Source: Lachnospiraceae bacterium UBA7202
GTDB lineage: Bacteria > Bacillota > Clostridia > Lachnospirales > Lachnospiraceae
Length of the DNA stretch: 45,094 nt
Direction of reading: 5' to 3'
NCBI GenBank assembly: GCA_002490705.1
Contig: DKUO01000057.1
Coordinates: 1 to 45,094 of the forward strand
In this document: positions 8,073-14,867 of the stretch, in pieces
How positions within the stretch are numbered: position 1 is the stretch's first letter
Layout: every line of letters begins with the position of its first letter
The notes under the pieces: generated by a model
Database searches by the model: none
What the model was told of the DNA's origin: nothing
Seen by the model: the letters and a program-made list of their open reading frames with translations, nothing else
Position numbers and translations under genes: made by a program

Positions 8073-8373
8073 AATCGACATCTCCTGTATATTCATTATA
8101 TGTTTTGATTTCGTTTTTTGTTGCCTTTCTTGCTGAAATAATTCGAATGGTTTCGTTTTCATCGCGGCAGCAGTGGCTTACGATACATAAGTTTTCATGC
8201 ATGGAAAGGCCGAGAATTAAAAAGCGGTCTTCTTCTATAGAGTGGTCGGGATCATCAAAGACAATCGCGTCGTTATCATAAAAAACGGTTTTAGCTTCTT
8301 CAAAAGAAATTCCATGTTTGTACTTATTAATTTGATTCTTGTTTTCATCCCATTCAAACGTGATCTCTTTCAT
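8062..8373 (-). CDS. brnT: BrnT-family ribonuclease toxin
   Basis: The 103-residue DUF497/BrnT protein has a RelE-like fold and, in characterised members, cleaves RNA to arrest growth. Family signatures are visible: FEWDENKNQINKYKHGISF near the N-terminus, the central R-F-L-I-L-G-L strand, and the C-terminal RIISARKATKNE. The start at 8373 is preferred over 8388 because the predicted promoter would begin transcription at this very ATG and there is no Shine-Dalgarno sequence for either, so the mRNA may be leaderless. The pair interrupts a sigma factor locus on the opposite strand. Confidence 0.88.
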   Translation of the reverse strand: MKEITFEWDENKNQINKYKHGISFEEAKTVFYDNDAIVFDDPDHSIEEDRFLILGLSMHENLCIVSHCCRDENETIRIISARKATKNEIKTYNEYTGDVDYER

Positions 8374-8379
8374 AATTAT

Positions 8380-8407
8380 ATTATACATAAAATATATTTA
8401 TATTCAA
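8380..8407 (-). promoter_or_regulatory. Promoter of brnTA
   Basis: On the minus strand, TTGAAT (8407-8402), 16 bp, then TATAAT (8385-8380). The predicted start site is seven bases further on, at the A of the brnT ATG (8373). BrnA usually represses this region. Confidence 0.65.
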
Positions 8408-8463
8408 GGAAAAACTATTTATTTTATATGGAATATGATAGTTTTTTCAATTTTATATTTTGT

Positions 8464-8493
8464 TGCAACCTTTTTCTTCCATGAGAGGTATTA
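8464..8493 (+). promoter_or_regulatory. Candidate ECF promoter of the vWA lipoprotein gene
   Basis: TGCAACC (8464-8470), 16 bp, then GGTATTA (8487-8493): the same motif and spacing as before the ECF sigma gene at 6221-6250. Transcription would start near 8500, leaving a leader of about 40 nt with a good ribosome site. Confidence 0.6.
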
Positions 8494-8540
8494 CTAGTAG
8501 ACAGGGAAGAAACTTAAGTGTTTGAGTGGAGGAAAAAGGT

Positions 8541-10427
8541 ATGAAAAAGCATGTAAAAATGATGGCGTTGGGACTGGCGGGAGTCATGTCGCTTTCGGGA
8601 TGCGGCATGAAGAGTGATGAAAGCGCTGCGGTGACAGAATCCGGGGAATACGATTGGGAGGAGCCGGAGGCGTCTGTGATGGACGGGGCGGAGGATTCTG
8701 CGGGAACGACCGGGGAGACAGAGGACAGTTTGGACGATTTGTGGGGAAAGGAGTCAGGCCCGTCGGAACTCTTTGAAAAAGAGGAGGAAGTTTGCGAGGC
8801 TCCTGCGGCCGACGGAGAGCCGGCGACGGAAGCGTCGGAAAGCCTTCTGAACGATTATGCAAGAAGCAGCGGAAGCGCGGAGGAACAGAAGCTGGCAGGA
8901 ACACCGACGGCAGATCTGTATGCCGAGAAGGATGCGGCTGACGGTTATCTGGGTTCCTGTTATGACTTTACGGATGAGGAGGCATACTGCCGGGAAAATG
9001 CAGAGGAGTACAGCCAATGGGAGGAACAGGGTTATTTCTCTGTGATGGCACAGCCGCTTTCCACTTTTTCCGCGGACGTGGATACGGCTTCTTACAGCAA
9101 TCTGCGTCGTCTGATTCGTGATGGCTACGATCTGGACAGTCTGCCTGAGGGAGCGGTCAGAATAGAGGAACTGCTTAATTATTTTTCTTATGATTATGCG
9201 GAGCCGGTGGGGGAGGAACCCTTCGGCGTTATGACGCAGATCAGTCGCTGCCCTTGGAATGAGAGTGCGGAACTGGTGATGATCGGACTTAAGACAGAGG
9301 ATATCGACTACAGCCGTGCGCCTGCGTCAAATCTAGTGTTTTTGCTGGATGTGTCCGGGTCCATGGATGAGCCTGATAAGCTGCCGCTTTTGAAAGAATC
9401 TTTTGTTGTTCTGACGGAACATTTGAGAAAAAAGGACAGAATTTCCATTGTGACCTACGCGTCGGAGGATAAAGTGGTTCTGGAAGGCGCACGGGGAGAT
9501 CAGAGAGATAAAATAAAGGAAGCTCTGGACGGTCTGGAAGCGGGCGGCGGAACCTATGGAAGCAGGGGCATTGAAACGGCCTATGAACTGGCGGAGGAAA
9601 ATTTTATTGAGGGCGGCAACAACCGCATTATTCTGGCTACAGACGGCGATTTAAATATAGGCATGACCAGTGAGGAAGAACTGGAGGAGCTGATCTCAGA
9701 GAAAAAGGAATCCGGCATTTTCTTGTCTGTGTTAGGGTTTGGTACGGGAAATATCAAGGATAATAAGATGGAAATTCTGGCGGATAAGGGAAATGGTAAT
9801 TACGCTTACATAGACAGCCCGCAGGAGGCAAGAAAGGTGTTTTTGGAACAGTTGACGGCGAATCTTCTCACGGTTTGCAAGGACGTCAAGTTTCAGGTGG
9901 AATTTAACCCGGACGTGGTGGAGAGCTACCGGCTGTTGGGATATGAGAACCGGGTTATGGACAGACAGGATTTCCATGACGACACCAAGGACGGCGGAGA
10001 GATCGGAGCCGGGCACAGCGTGACGGCGCTCTATGAGGTTATCTTGGAAGAGCCGCTCTATGGTATGAGAGAGGATGAAATTGACGATTTGAAATACGGC
10101 AATGCGTATAGAAGAAGGTTGAATGAAACTTCCACATTGCCGTTTGACAGCGGAAAGGAATGGCTGACAATAAGTGTTCGCTATAAACGGCCTTCCGGTA
10201 ACGTGAGCGAACTTCTGGAATATCCTGTGGGCTATGAATGCTATCAGACGAAGCCTTCCAATGACTTTATGTTTGCGTCGGCGGTGGCAGAATTCGGACT
10301 GCTCGCTTCGCACAGTGACTATCCGGAGGACGCGTCAGTGGATCATGTGATAAAGACAATCAGGAAGCTGGATTTAAAGGACAGCTATAAGATGGAATTT
10401 TTGGAATTGGTGGAGGAGGCAGAGTAA
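8541..10427 (+). CDS. Surface lipoprotein with von Willebrand factor A domain (YfbK-like)
   Basis: The 628-residue protein starts with a lipoprotein signal (lipobox SLSGC, Cys21), then an acidic low-complexity linker to about residue 150, a conserved pre-vWA segment (F-S-A-D-V-D-T-A-S-Y-S-N), a vWA domain from about 262 and a C-terminal DUF3520-type region. The MIDAS metal site is intact: DVSGSM (D270, S272, S274), a later GGGTYG threonine and ATDGD. The start at 8541 has GGAGGA 7 bases upstream; an in-frame GTG at 8526 lies before that site. A role in envelope sensing or assembly is likely but unproven. Its promoter motif matches that of the sigma gene, linking it to the same regulon across the brnTA insertion. 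It converges on the next gene with only 4 bp between stops. Confidence 0.88.
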   Translation: MKKHVKMMALGLAGVMSLSGCGMKSDESAAVTESGEYDWEEPEASVMDGAEDSAGTTGETEDSLDDLWGKESGPSELFEKEEEVCEAPAADGEPATEASESLLNDYARSSGSAEEQKLAGTPTADLYAEKDAADGYLGSCYDFTDEEAYCRENAEEYSQWEEQGYFSVMAQPLSTFSADVDTASYSNLRRLIRDGYDLDSLPEGAVRIEELLNYFSYDYAEPVGEEPFGVMTQISRCPWNESAELVMIGLKTEDIDYSRAPASNLVFLLDVSGSMDEPDKLPLLKESFVVLTEHLRKKDRISIVTYASEDKVVLEGARGDQRDKIKEALDGLEAGGGTYGSRGIETAYELAEENFIEGGNNRIILATDGDLNIGMTSEEELEELISEKKESGIFLSVLGFGTGNIKDNKMEILADKGNGNYAYIDSPQEARKVFLEQLTANLLTVCKDVKFQVEFNPDVVESYRLLGYENRVMDRQDFHDDTKDGGEIGAGHSVTALYEVILEEPLYGMREDEIDDLKYGNAYRRRLNETSTLPFDSGKEWLTISVRYKRPSGNVSELLEYPVGYECYQTKPSNDFMFASAVAEFGLLASHSDYPEDASVDHVIKTIRKLDLKDSYKMEFLELVEEAE

Positions 10428-10431
10428 AATA

Positions 10432-11142
10432 TTATAATTCCATCAAATCCTCGCTCTTACAACCCAGAGCCCTGCTGAGTTGCAAGAGGGTGATTGCCTG
10501 AGTTTTATTGATATCTCTTTGCCGCTGTTCAAAAAGCTGAATCTGTCTCAAAGGTACTTTGGAGAGGACGGATAGTTCACTTTGTGATAAACCGGCATAT
10601 TTTCGGATTCTTTTTAAGTTTGTATCTAAATAAAAAAGCCGCAGACGATCATCCATAATCCCGACAAACTGAGAAAGGTCTGCTTCATGAAGCACTGGGT
10701 ACAGCATCAGGATTTGCTGTATGGAAACTGCTGCATGGATTCTGGAAAAGGGCTTTGCCGTGTACCATTGATAATATGACAAAGCCCATCCTGTCCAGTA
10801 TTCCGGCGACTTATCTACATACATTTCATCCGGTATGTCGGTCATTTTTATACCGCATTTTATGAGGACTTCTTTTGCCAGTTCACAGCCTGTCATGCCG
10901 GCCACATAGGTTGGATCTCCATGTTTGATGTTCTCCCTCATAATATCCAGAATATAGAGTTCCTGAATGGTTGCCTGTGTCCTTTTGGACTTTCGGTATT
11001 CACGCTGTGCGTCTCTGTCTCTTGTCACTTTTTTCGTATAATACTCGACAGCGGCAACCGCCTCATAATCCAGAAAATTTATTTTTTCAAATGCCTTTTC
11101 ACTCTTCAGAACGACTTGTTCTCCTAATTTCCCCAATCGCAT
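10432..11142 (-). CDS. Helix-turn-helix regulator with C-terminal Xre domain
   Basis: The 236-residue protein has an N-terminal alpha-helical region, a middle segment (S-P-E-Y-W-T-G-W-A-L-S-Y-Y-Q-W-Y) and a C-terminal Cro/CI-type helix-turn-helix from about residue 175 (N-L-K-R-I-R-K-Y-A-G-L-S-Q-S-E-L to SRALGCKSEDL). I recall this architecture as an antitoxin-like regulator often paired with small DUF3990/DUF3791-type genes in clostridia, but no such partner is visible here. The start is taken at 11142 because a near-perfect promoter (11192-11220) would start transcription at about 11185, downstream of the alternative TTG at 11214. Confidence 0.75.
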   Translation of the reverse strand: MRLGKLGEQVVLKSEKAFEKINFLDYEAVAAVEYYTKKVTRDRDAQREYRKSKRTQATIQELYILDIMRENIKHGDPTYVAGMTGCELAKEVLIKCGIKMTDIPDEMYVDKSPEYWTGWALSYYQWYTAKPFSRIHAAVSIQQILMLYPVLHEADLSQFVGIMDDRLRLFYLDTNLKRIRKYAGLSQSELSVLSKVPLRQIQLFEQRQRDINKTQAITLLQLSRALGCKSEDLMEL

Positions 11143-11191
11143 GGCTTCTTCCGCGATACTTCCTTTTTTGTAGTGGTTTCTGTTTATAGAA

Positions 11192-11220
11192 ATTATATTT
11201 CTGTAGAGATACAATTACAA
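11192..11220 (-). promoter_or_regulatory. Promoter of the HTH regulator
   Basis: Minus-strand TTGTAA (11220-11215), 17 bp, TATAAT (11197-11192). This placement excludes the upstream TTG as the translation start. Confidence 0.7.
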
Positions 11221-11235
11221 TATTTTTTTGAAATT

Positions 11236-11271
11236 AAAAAACGACGGGTTGATTTTGGTTATCAACCCGTC
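11236..11271 (-). terminator. Terminator of the hsp20 gene
   Basis: GACGGGTTGA and TCAACCCGTC form a 10-bp perfect stem with a 9-nt loop. Read on the minus strand it is followed by GTTTTTT. It isolates hsp20 from the regulator gene just beyond it. Confidence 0.85.
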
Positions 11272-11308
11272 ATTCTTTATGGTAAGAGAAATGATTTTTG
11301 CTATGAAG

Positions 11309-11758
11309 TTACTTCACTTCGATCCGCTTTACCTCTTCCTTAGCGGCAAGCTCCCGCTTGGGGAATTTTACTTCCAGAATGCCGTTGTTATAGGAAGCGT
11401 CAATGTCGCCGGGTTCCACGTTGTCTACGCGGAAACTCCGTGAGTAGGAACTGTAGTACCGTTCCCTGCGGATATATTTGTTTTCATCTTCTTCGTTCTT
11501 TTCATCCTTGTGGGATGCGGAGATGGTCAGTAGATTATCTTTCAGGTCAATATTGATGTCAGACTTATCGAAGCCCGGCAGCTCTGCCTGCAAAAGATAG
11601 TGATCGCCCTGATCGATTACGTCGGTCTTAAAGGCGTCGAAGGTAGCCAGCTCGTTGCCTCCCCAGAAATTTTTAAAAGCATCATCGAACATCCTGTCAA
11701 AAGGATCGTCGAAAAATGCGGGTGTGTAGTTACGGTTTCTCAATGCAGGTCTTAACAT
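11309..11758 (-). CDS. Small heat shock protein Hsp20 (alpha-crystallin family)
   Basis: This is a 149-residue ATP-independent holdase that keeps unfolding proteins soluble. A variable N-terminus (F-D-D-P-F-D-R-M-F) precedes the alpha-crystallin domain at about residues 42-140, with the ELPGFDKSDINI strand, the SFRVD segment and the G-I-L-E-V tail motif (I-L-E-V in NNGILEVKFPK). The start at 11758 is set by AAAGGAG 8 bases upstream; the GTG at 11767 overlaps that site. No CIRCE element (TTAGCACTC inverted repeat) is present upstream, but another inverted repeat is (11796-11831). Confidence 0.95.
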   Translation of the reverse strand: MLRPALRNRNYTPAFFDDPFDRMFDDAFKNFWGGNELATFDAFKTDVIDQGDHYLLQAELPGFDKSDINIDLKDNLLTISASHKDEKNEEDENKYIRRERYYSSYSRSFRVDNVEPGDIDASYNNGILEVKFPKRELAAKEEVKRIEVK

Positions 11759-11795
11759 AGTAATCACTCCTTTTTTATGTTATGCTATCAGTATG

Positions 11796-11831
11796 ACCGA
11801 ATCACTAGTTTCGATACATCTTGGATTCGGT
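11796..11831. promoter_or_regulatory. Inverted repeat upstream of hsp20
   Basis: ACCGAATC (11796-11803) and GATTCGGT (11824-11831) are exact complements separated by 20 bp, 38-73 bp upstream of the hsp20 start. It is a candidate operator for heat or stress control. It does not resemble CIRCE, CtsR or HAIR consensus sites that I know. Confidence 0.4.
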
Positions 11832-11944
11832 TTCCTGACTTGTGTTTGTTTATGTATTTGTTATACATCATATAGAACAAACAATCAATTATAGAAAAAT
11901 AAAGTATTTATAAAATAAAAATAAATACAAAAGAGAGGTAATAT

Positions 11945-12535
11945 ATGGAAAACTTATCAAATGTGCAAGTTGGTATTAATGGGGCTTACAGAGGGCTTCG
12001 CGGCGCGTATATATGTCTGGCGTTGATGTTGGTTTCCAGCCTGAGAATATATGCAGCGCTCGGCATATGGTTTCTCTTAATCTGGTATTTTGTAGGTCTG
12101 CATAGGATGGGTAAAGACGTTGCAGGGTGCAGAAAGGCATTTATTTTTTCGATGGTGAACATTGTTTTGACGATTATTTCATTGATTCCTTTCAAACTGA
12201 TCAGCGTACCTGCGTCTCTTGTGCGTTGTGGGATCGAATTTTGGGCTGTGTATCTGGTCTGTACGTCCATGTCCGAGGTGACGGATCGCATTGGCGCTTC
12301 GGAGGTCAGGCGGAAGGGAGTGACAGCATGGCATGTCAATGCCGTGTGCTGGGGTGTGCTGGTTGGGGTAGTAGTTTTAGATTGGATTTTGTATCTATGC
12401 CGCATTGATATCTGGATTTTGGTATTGCTTGCCAGCGTACTTTTCCCCCTGCTTGCAAAAATCTTTTATGTGCTGTTTTTAAAGGCATGTGATCAGGCTT
12501 TGAACGGCGGAAGAAAAAAACAAGAGACGGATTAG
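11945..12535 (+). CDS. Integral membrane protein of unknown function
   Basis: I do not recognise the 196-residue protein. It has four to five hydrophobic segments (about residues 23-50, 64-83, 87-105, 128-148 and 153-175), few charged residues and a basic C-terminus. The ATG at 11945 has GAGAGG upstream. The next gene starts 28 bp downstream, so the two may form an operon, but the products suggest no shared pathway. Confidence 0.7.
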   Translation: MENLSNVQVGINGAYRGLRGAYICLALMLVSSLRIYAALGIWFLLIWYFVGLHRMGKDVAGCRKAFIFSMVNIVLTIISLIPFKLISVPASLVRCGIEFWAVYLVCTSMSEVTDRIGASEVRRKGVTAWHVNAVCWGVLVGVVVLDWILYLCRIDIWILVLLASVLFPLLAKIFYVLFLKACDQALNGGRKKQETD

Positions 12536-12563
12536 GGAAGATATGGAAAAGGAGGAAAAGAAT

Positions 12564-13355
12564 ATGGATTTCGGAATGCCGACATTGATTGAAAACAGAG
12601 ATTTAGAAGAAAATATTTCCCTTTGCAAAGAGCTGGGCTTACAGTTTGTGGAACTGAACATGAATTTTCCTATGTACCAGATACAGCAGTTGGAGCAGAC
12701 CGAAAGGCTGAAAAAGCTGGCGGATGAGAATAAAATATATTTCACGATTCATCTGGATGAAAATCTCAACATATGCGATTTTAATTCTCTTGTGGCGGAC
12801 GCCTATCTGGAGACAGTGGAGAGGGCATTAAATGCGGCTCATGAGATTGGCGCGCCGCTTCTCAATATGCATATGAACCACGGGATTTATATTACGCTGC
12901 CGGACCGGAAAGTACGGTTATTTAAAGAGTACCGGGAGGAATATCTGGCGGCGATACATAGATTTCGCAGGATGTGTGAGGATATCGCGGGAAATTATGG
13001 TGTAAAGATATGTATTGAAAATACGGACGGGTATCTGGATTTTGAGACAGAGGCGATCGAGGAGCTTTTACAGAGCCGTTTGTTTGCATTGACCTGGGAT
13101 ATCGGGCATTCCCACACCTGCGATAATGTGGACGAGGCTTTTTTGATGAAACATAGAGACAGGCTCTATCATTTTCATATCCATGACGGGTTGGGAAATA
13201 AGAACCATCAGACGCTGGGGACAGGGGAAATTGATTTGGAACAGCGGCTTGGTATTGCAGGAGCGTGCGGCTGCCGATGCGTTGTGGAGACGAAGACCAT
13301 TGAAGCATTGCGCAAGTCGGTAGAGTGGCTTAAGATAAACGGCTATAAAAAATAA
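12564..13355 (+). CDS. Sugar phosphate isomerase/epimerase-like TIM-barrel protein
   Basis: The 263-residue protein belongs to the AP-endonuclease-2/xylose-isomerase-like barrel superfamily. Putative metal ligands occur at strand ends: E in G-L-Q-F-V-E-L-N, H in N-M-H-M-N-H-G, E in I-C-I-E-N-T-D, D/H in T-W-D-I-G-H-S-H, H in Y-H-F-H-I-H-D-G and a late E in VVETK. The full set suggests an active divalent-metal enzyme; the substrate is unknown. The start at 12564 is set by GGAGG 8 bases upstream rather than the ATG at 12543. Confidence 0.85.
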   Translation: MDFGMPTLIENRDLEENISLCKELGLQFVELNMNFPMYQIQQLEQTERLKKLADENKIYFTIHLDENLNICDFNSLVADAYLETVERALNAAHEIGAPLLNMHMNHGIYITLPDRKVRLFKEYREEYLAAIHRFRRMCEDIAGNYGVKICIENTDGYLDFETEAIEELLQSRLFALTWDIGHSHTCDNVDEAFLMKHRDRLYHFHIHDGLGNKNHQTLGTGEIDLEQRLGIAGACGCRCVVETKTIEALRKSVEWLKINGYKK

Positions 13356-13380
13356 GGGCAGACGCAATTGGTCTGCCCTA
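13351..13380. terminator. Bidirectional terminator between convergent genes
   Basis: GGGCAGAC (13356-13363) pairs with GTCTGCCC (13371-13378). On the minus strand it is followed by TTATTTTTT, making it a strong terminator for the HPr-like gene; on the plus strand the following TATCTGTTT is weaker. Confidence 0.8.
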
Positions 13381-13385
13381 TCTGT

Positions 13386-13613
13386 TTAACAATATAGGAA
13401 GGGAATTAATTTCTCCCTGATGCTCTCGTCGTCGGAATCGTAACTGAGCCGGAGCGGCTGTGTTAAATCAAGAGCCATCACGCCGAGGATAGATTTGGCG
13501 TCTACAATTCTTCGACCTTCTCCTAAGTTGAAGCAAGAATCAATCTTATCAATTACATTGACAAACTGTTTGATCTGATTTACATCATTGAATTTGACAT
13601 TTACCTGCTGCAT
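13386..13613 (-). CDS. HPr-like protein lacking the phosphorylatable histidine
   Basis: The 75-residue protein resembles HPr, the phosphocarrier of the sugar phosphotransferase system, in length and in the segment VDAKSILGVMALDL, which matches the region around regulatory Ser46 of HPr (here Ser41). There is no histidine anywhere in the protein, so it cannot carry phosphate from enzyme I. A Crh-like regulatory role through the serine is possible. AAGGAGGG lies upstream of the ATG at 13613. No enzyme I or sugar-specific PTS gene is nearby. Confidence 0.75.
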   Translation of the reverse strand: MQQVNVKFNDVNQIKQFVNVIDKIDSCFNLGEGRRIVDAKSILGVMALDLTQPLRLSYDSDDESIREKLIPFLYC

Positions 13614-13916
13614 AATTTTGTGCCCTCCTTAATCAAATTGATGTCATGAAATATAGTGGAAAAAGAATGTTCCATAAATCAATAGCGATTAATGCTGATT
13701 CCCCTTATATGCAGGATTCCCTGAATACACATCGTTTAGTCTGTTTTTTGTAAAAGTGATTGTGATCCCCCTTTCTTCCTTAAAATATGGTCAACGCATC
13801 GTGAGAATATAATATCCAGTGCTTTCCAAAATGTAAATAGGCAAAACCTATAATATTTTAGATATTTTTTTGTAGAGTATGCTGGGAATAGAATAGAAAA
13901 AGTTTTTATAAAATTA
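13614..13916. other. AT-rich intergenic region without a gene
   Basis: About 300 bp between two minus-strand genes. It holds the ribosome site and presumably the promoter of the HPr-like gene at its left end. I see no convincing ORF, RNA or repeat. Confidence 0.6.
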
Positions 13917-13956
13917 TAAAAAAGAAACCACGTTATCAGGAATCGCGGTTTCTTTA
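13917..13956 (-). terminator. Terminator overlapping the stop codon of the small Xre gene
   Basis: AAAGAAACC (13921-13929) pairs with GGTTTCTTT (13948-13956). Read on the minus strand the stem is followed by further Ts. The stem includes the TAA stop codon of the Xre gene. Confidence 0.7.
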
Positions 13957-14160
13957 TTCGTTGCTTTCTTTGTATTCAATAATGTCGCTTACATTACAGT
14001 GTAAGATTTCACATAGCTGATTTATGGTATTAAGCGTTACGTTACGATTATGTTTTATACTGTCATATGTGCCATGAGAAAATTTGTGTTTCTCTAACAG
14101 TTCATAAACACTAACATCTTTTTCTTTCATTGTCCGCCATAAAGGGTCAAAACATATCAT
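13954..14160 (-). CDS. Small Cro/CI-family (YozG-like) transcriptional regulator
   Basis: This 68-residue protein is essentially one helix-turn-helix domain: M-K-E-K-D-V-S-V-Y-E-L then FSHGTYDSIKHNRNVTLNTINQL and a C-terminal C-N-V-S-D-I-I-E-Y. The start at 14160 has GAGGTGG 6 bases upstream; a longer start at 14190 lacks one. It is divergent from a small membrane protein, and a perfect 11-bp palindrome lies between them, suggesting that it controls both. Confidence 0.85.
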   Translation of the reverse strand: MICFDPLWRTMKEKDVSVYELLEKHKFSHGTYDSIKHNRNVTLNTINQLCEILHCNVSDIIEYKESNE

Positions 14161-14204
14161 ACAATACCACCTCAGCAAGATTATATCCAACAGACATGAT
14201 TTTT

Positions 14205-14230
14205 AATATTTCCGACATATCGGAAATATT
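14205..14230. promoter_or_regulatory. Perfect palindrome between divergent genes
   Basis: Arms AATATTTCCGA and its exact complement flank the 4-bp spacer CATA. It lies 45 bp upstream of the small Xre gene and 82 bp upstream of the membrane protein gene. It is a strong candidate operator for the Xre dimer. Confidence 0.65.
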
Positions 14231-14311
14231 TTTGCAGACAGGTCGATAAAGCAGTAGTAAAATGGTTATCTGGGAGGATGGTAAAGAAGACAAGAAAGAA
14301 GATCTAGAAAT

Positions 14312-14563
14312 ATGATAATCCTTGACCTTAGAACAATAATTTTAGGACTTTTCTTTTTTGGCATGGTTGTGGCAGATATTATCTTAATACTAATAAGGTT
14401 AGTAAAGCTTTATATTTGCAGAGATGTGTGTGATTGCAGAAACAGAAAATGTCTTTACGGCGCAATATGTAAAAAATATAACGATAAACTAACTGATGAA
14501 GAGAAGGAAGAATTATTCGCTGTACTAGTGGAAGATAAAAGAGAAATGAAAAGAAACAAGTAA
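14312..14563 (+). CDS. Small membrane protein with a cysteine-rich loop
   Basis: I do not recognise a family. The 83-residue protein has one hydrophobic helix (about residues 8-32), a cluster of five cysteines within 17 residues (C36, C40, C42, C47 and C53 in CRDVCDCRNRKCLYGAIC) and a charged C-terminus. The cluster could bind metal or form disulfides. The Shine-Dalgarno sequence is weak. The gene is divergent from a small Xre regulator, a layout common for regulator and membrane-effector pairs. Confidence 0.6.
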   Translation: MIILDLRTIILGLFFFGMVVADIILILIRLVKLYICRDVCDCRNRKCLYGAICKKYNDKLTDEEKEELFAVLVEDKREMKRNK

Positions 14564-14567
14564 AAAA

Positions 14568-14600
14568 GGACGCTCCGACGAGCGTCCCTCTTCTTTTTCT
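14568..14600. terminator. Bidirectional terminator
   Basis: GGACGCTC (14568-14575), loop CGAC, GAGCGTCC (14580-14587), followed on the plus strand by a T-rich tract. On the minus strand it ends in TTTTTT and serves the rubredoxin gene. Confidence 0.85.
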
Positions 14601-14604
14601 TTCT

Positions 14605-14778
14605 TTAGTTGTAATTTTCAATGACGGGCTGGAACATATCCTTGCTTACGCCACAAATAGGGCAGCACCAGTCTGCCGGAAGATCTTCAAACGCCGTGCC
14701 AGGCTTGATGCCGTGCTCCGGGTCGCCTTTTTCGGGATCATATGTATAGCCGCAGGGATTGCAAAAATATTTTTTCAT
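14605..14778 (-). CDS. Rubredoxin
   Basis: The 57-residue iron protein transfers single electrons, here most plausibly to rubrerythrin during peroxide and oxygen detoxification. Both metal-binding pairs are present: C6-N-P-C9-G-Y and C39-P-I-C42-G, with the usual aromatic residues (Y4, Y11, W37). C38 directly precedes the second pair. AGGAGG lies 9 bases before the ATG at 14778. The gene is short enough to be missed by length-filtered ORF calling. It lies 89 bp downstream of the rubrerythrin gene on the same strand. Confidence 0.95.
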   Translation of the reverse strand: MKKYFCNPCGYTYDPEKGDPEHGIKPGTAFEDLPADWCCPICGVSKDMFQPVIENYN

Positions 14779-14823
14779 AGTCGGATACCTCCTTATTTAT
14801 CTGTGTGTGAAATAGTAATATTG

Positions 14824-14859
14824 ATACGGGGATTCAGCTTTTAGGCGTCGTCCCCGTAT
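14824..14859 (-). terminator. Hairpin between rubrerythrin and rubredoxin genes
   Basis: ATACGGGGA and TCCCCGTAT form a 9-bp stem with an 18-nt loop. The downstream T content on the minus strand is low, so it may attenuate transcription rather than stop it fully. Confidence 0.45.
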
Positions 14860-14867
14860 TATTTGAT

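Noticed and set aside
9732..10313. 193-codon minus-strand frame opposite the vWA gene
   Set aside because: Antisense to a conserved domain and without a start signal.
11143..11214. TTG start for the HTH regulator at 11214
   Set aside because: The predicted -10 element and transcription start lie downstream of it.
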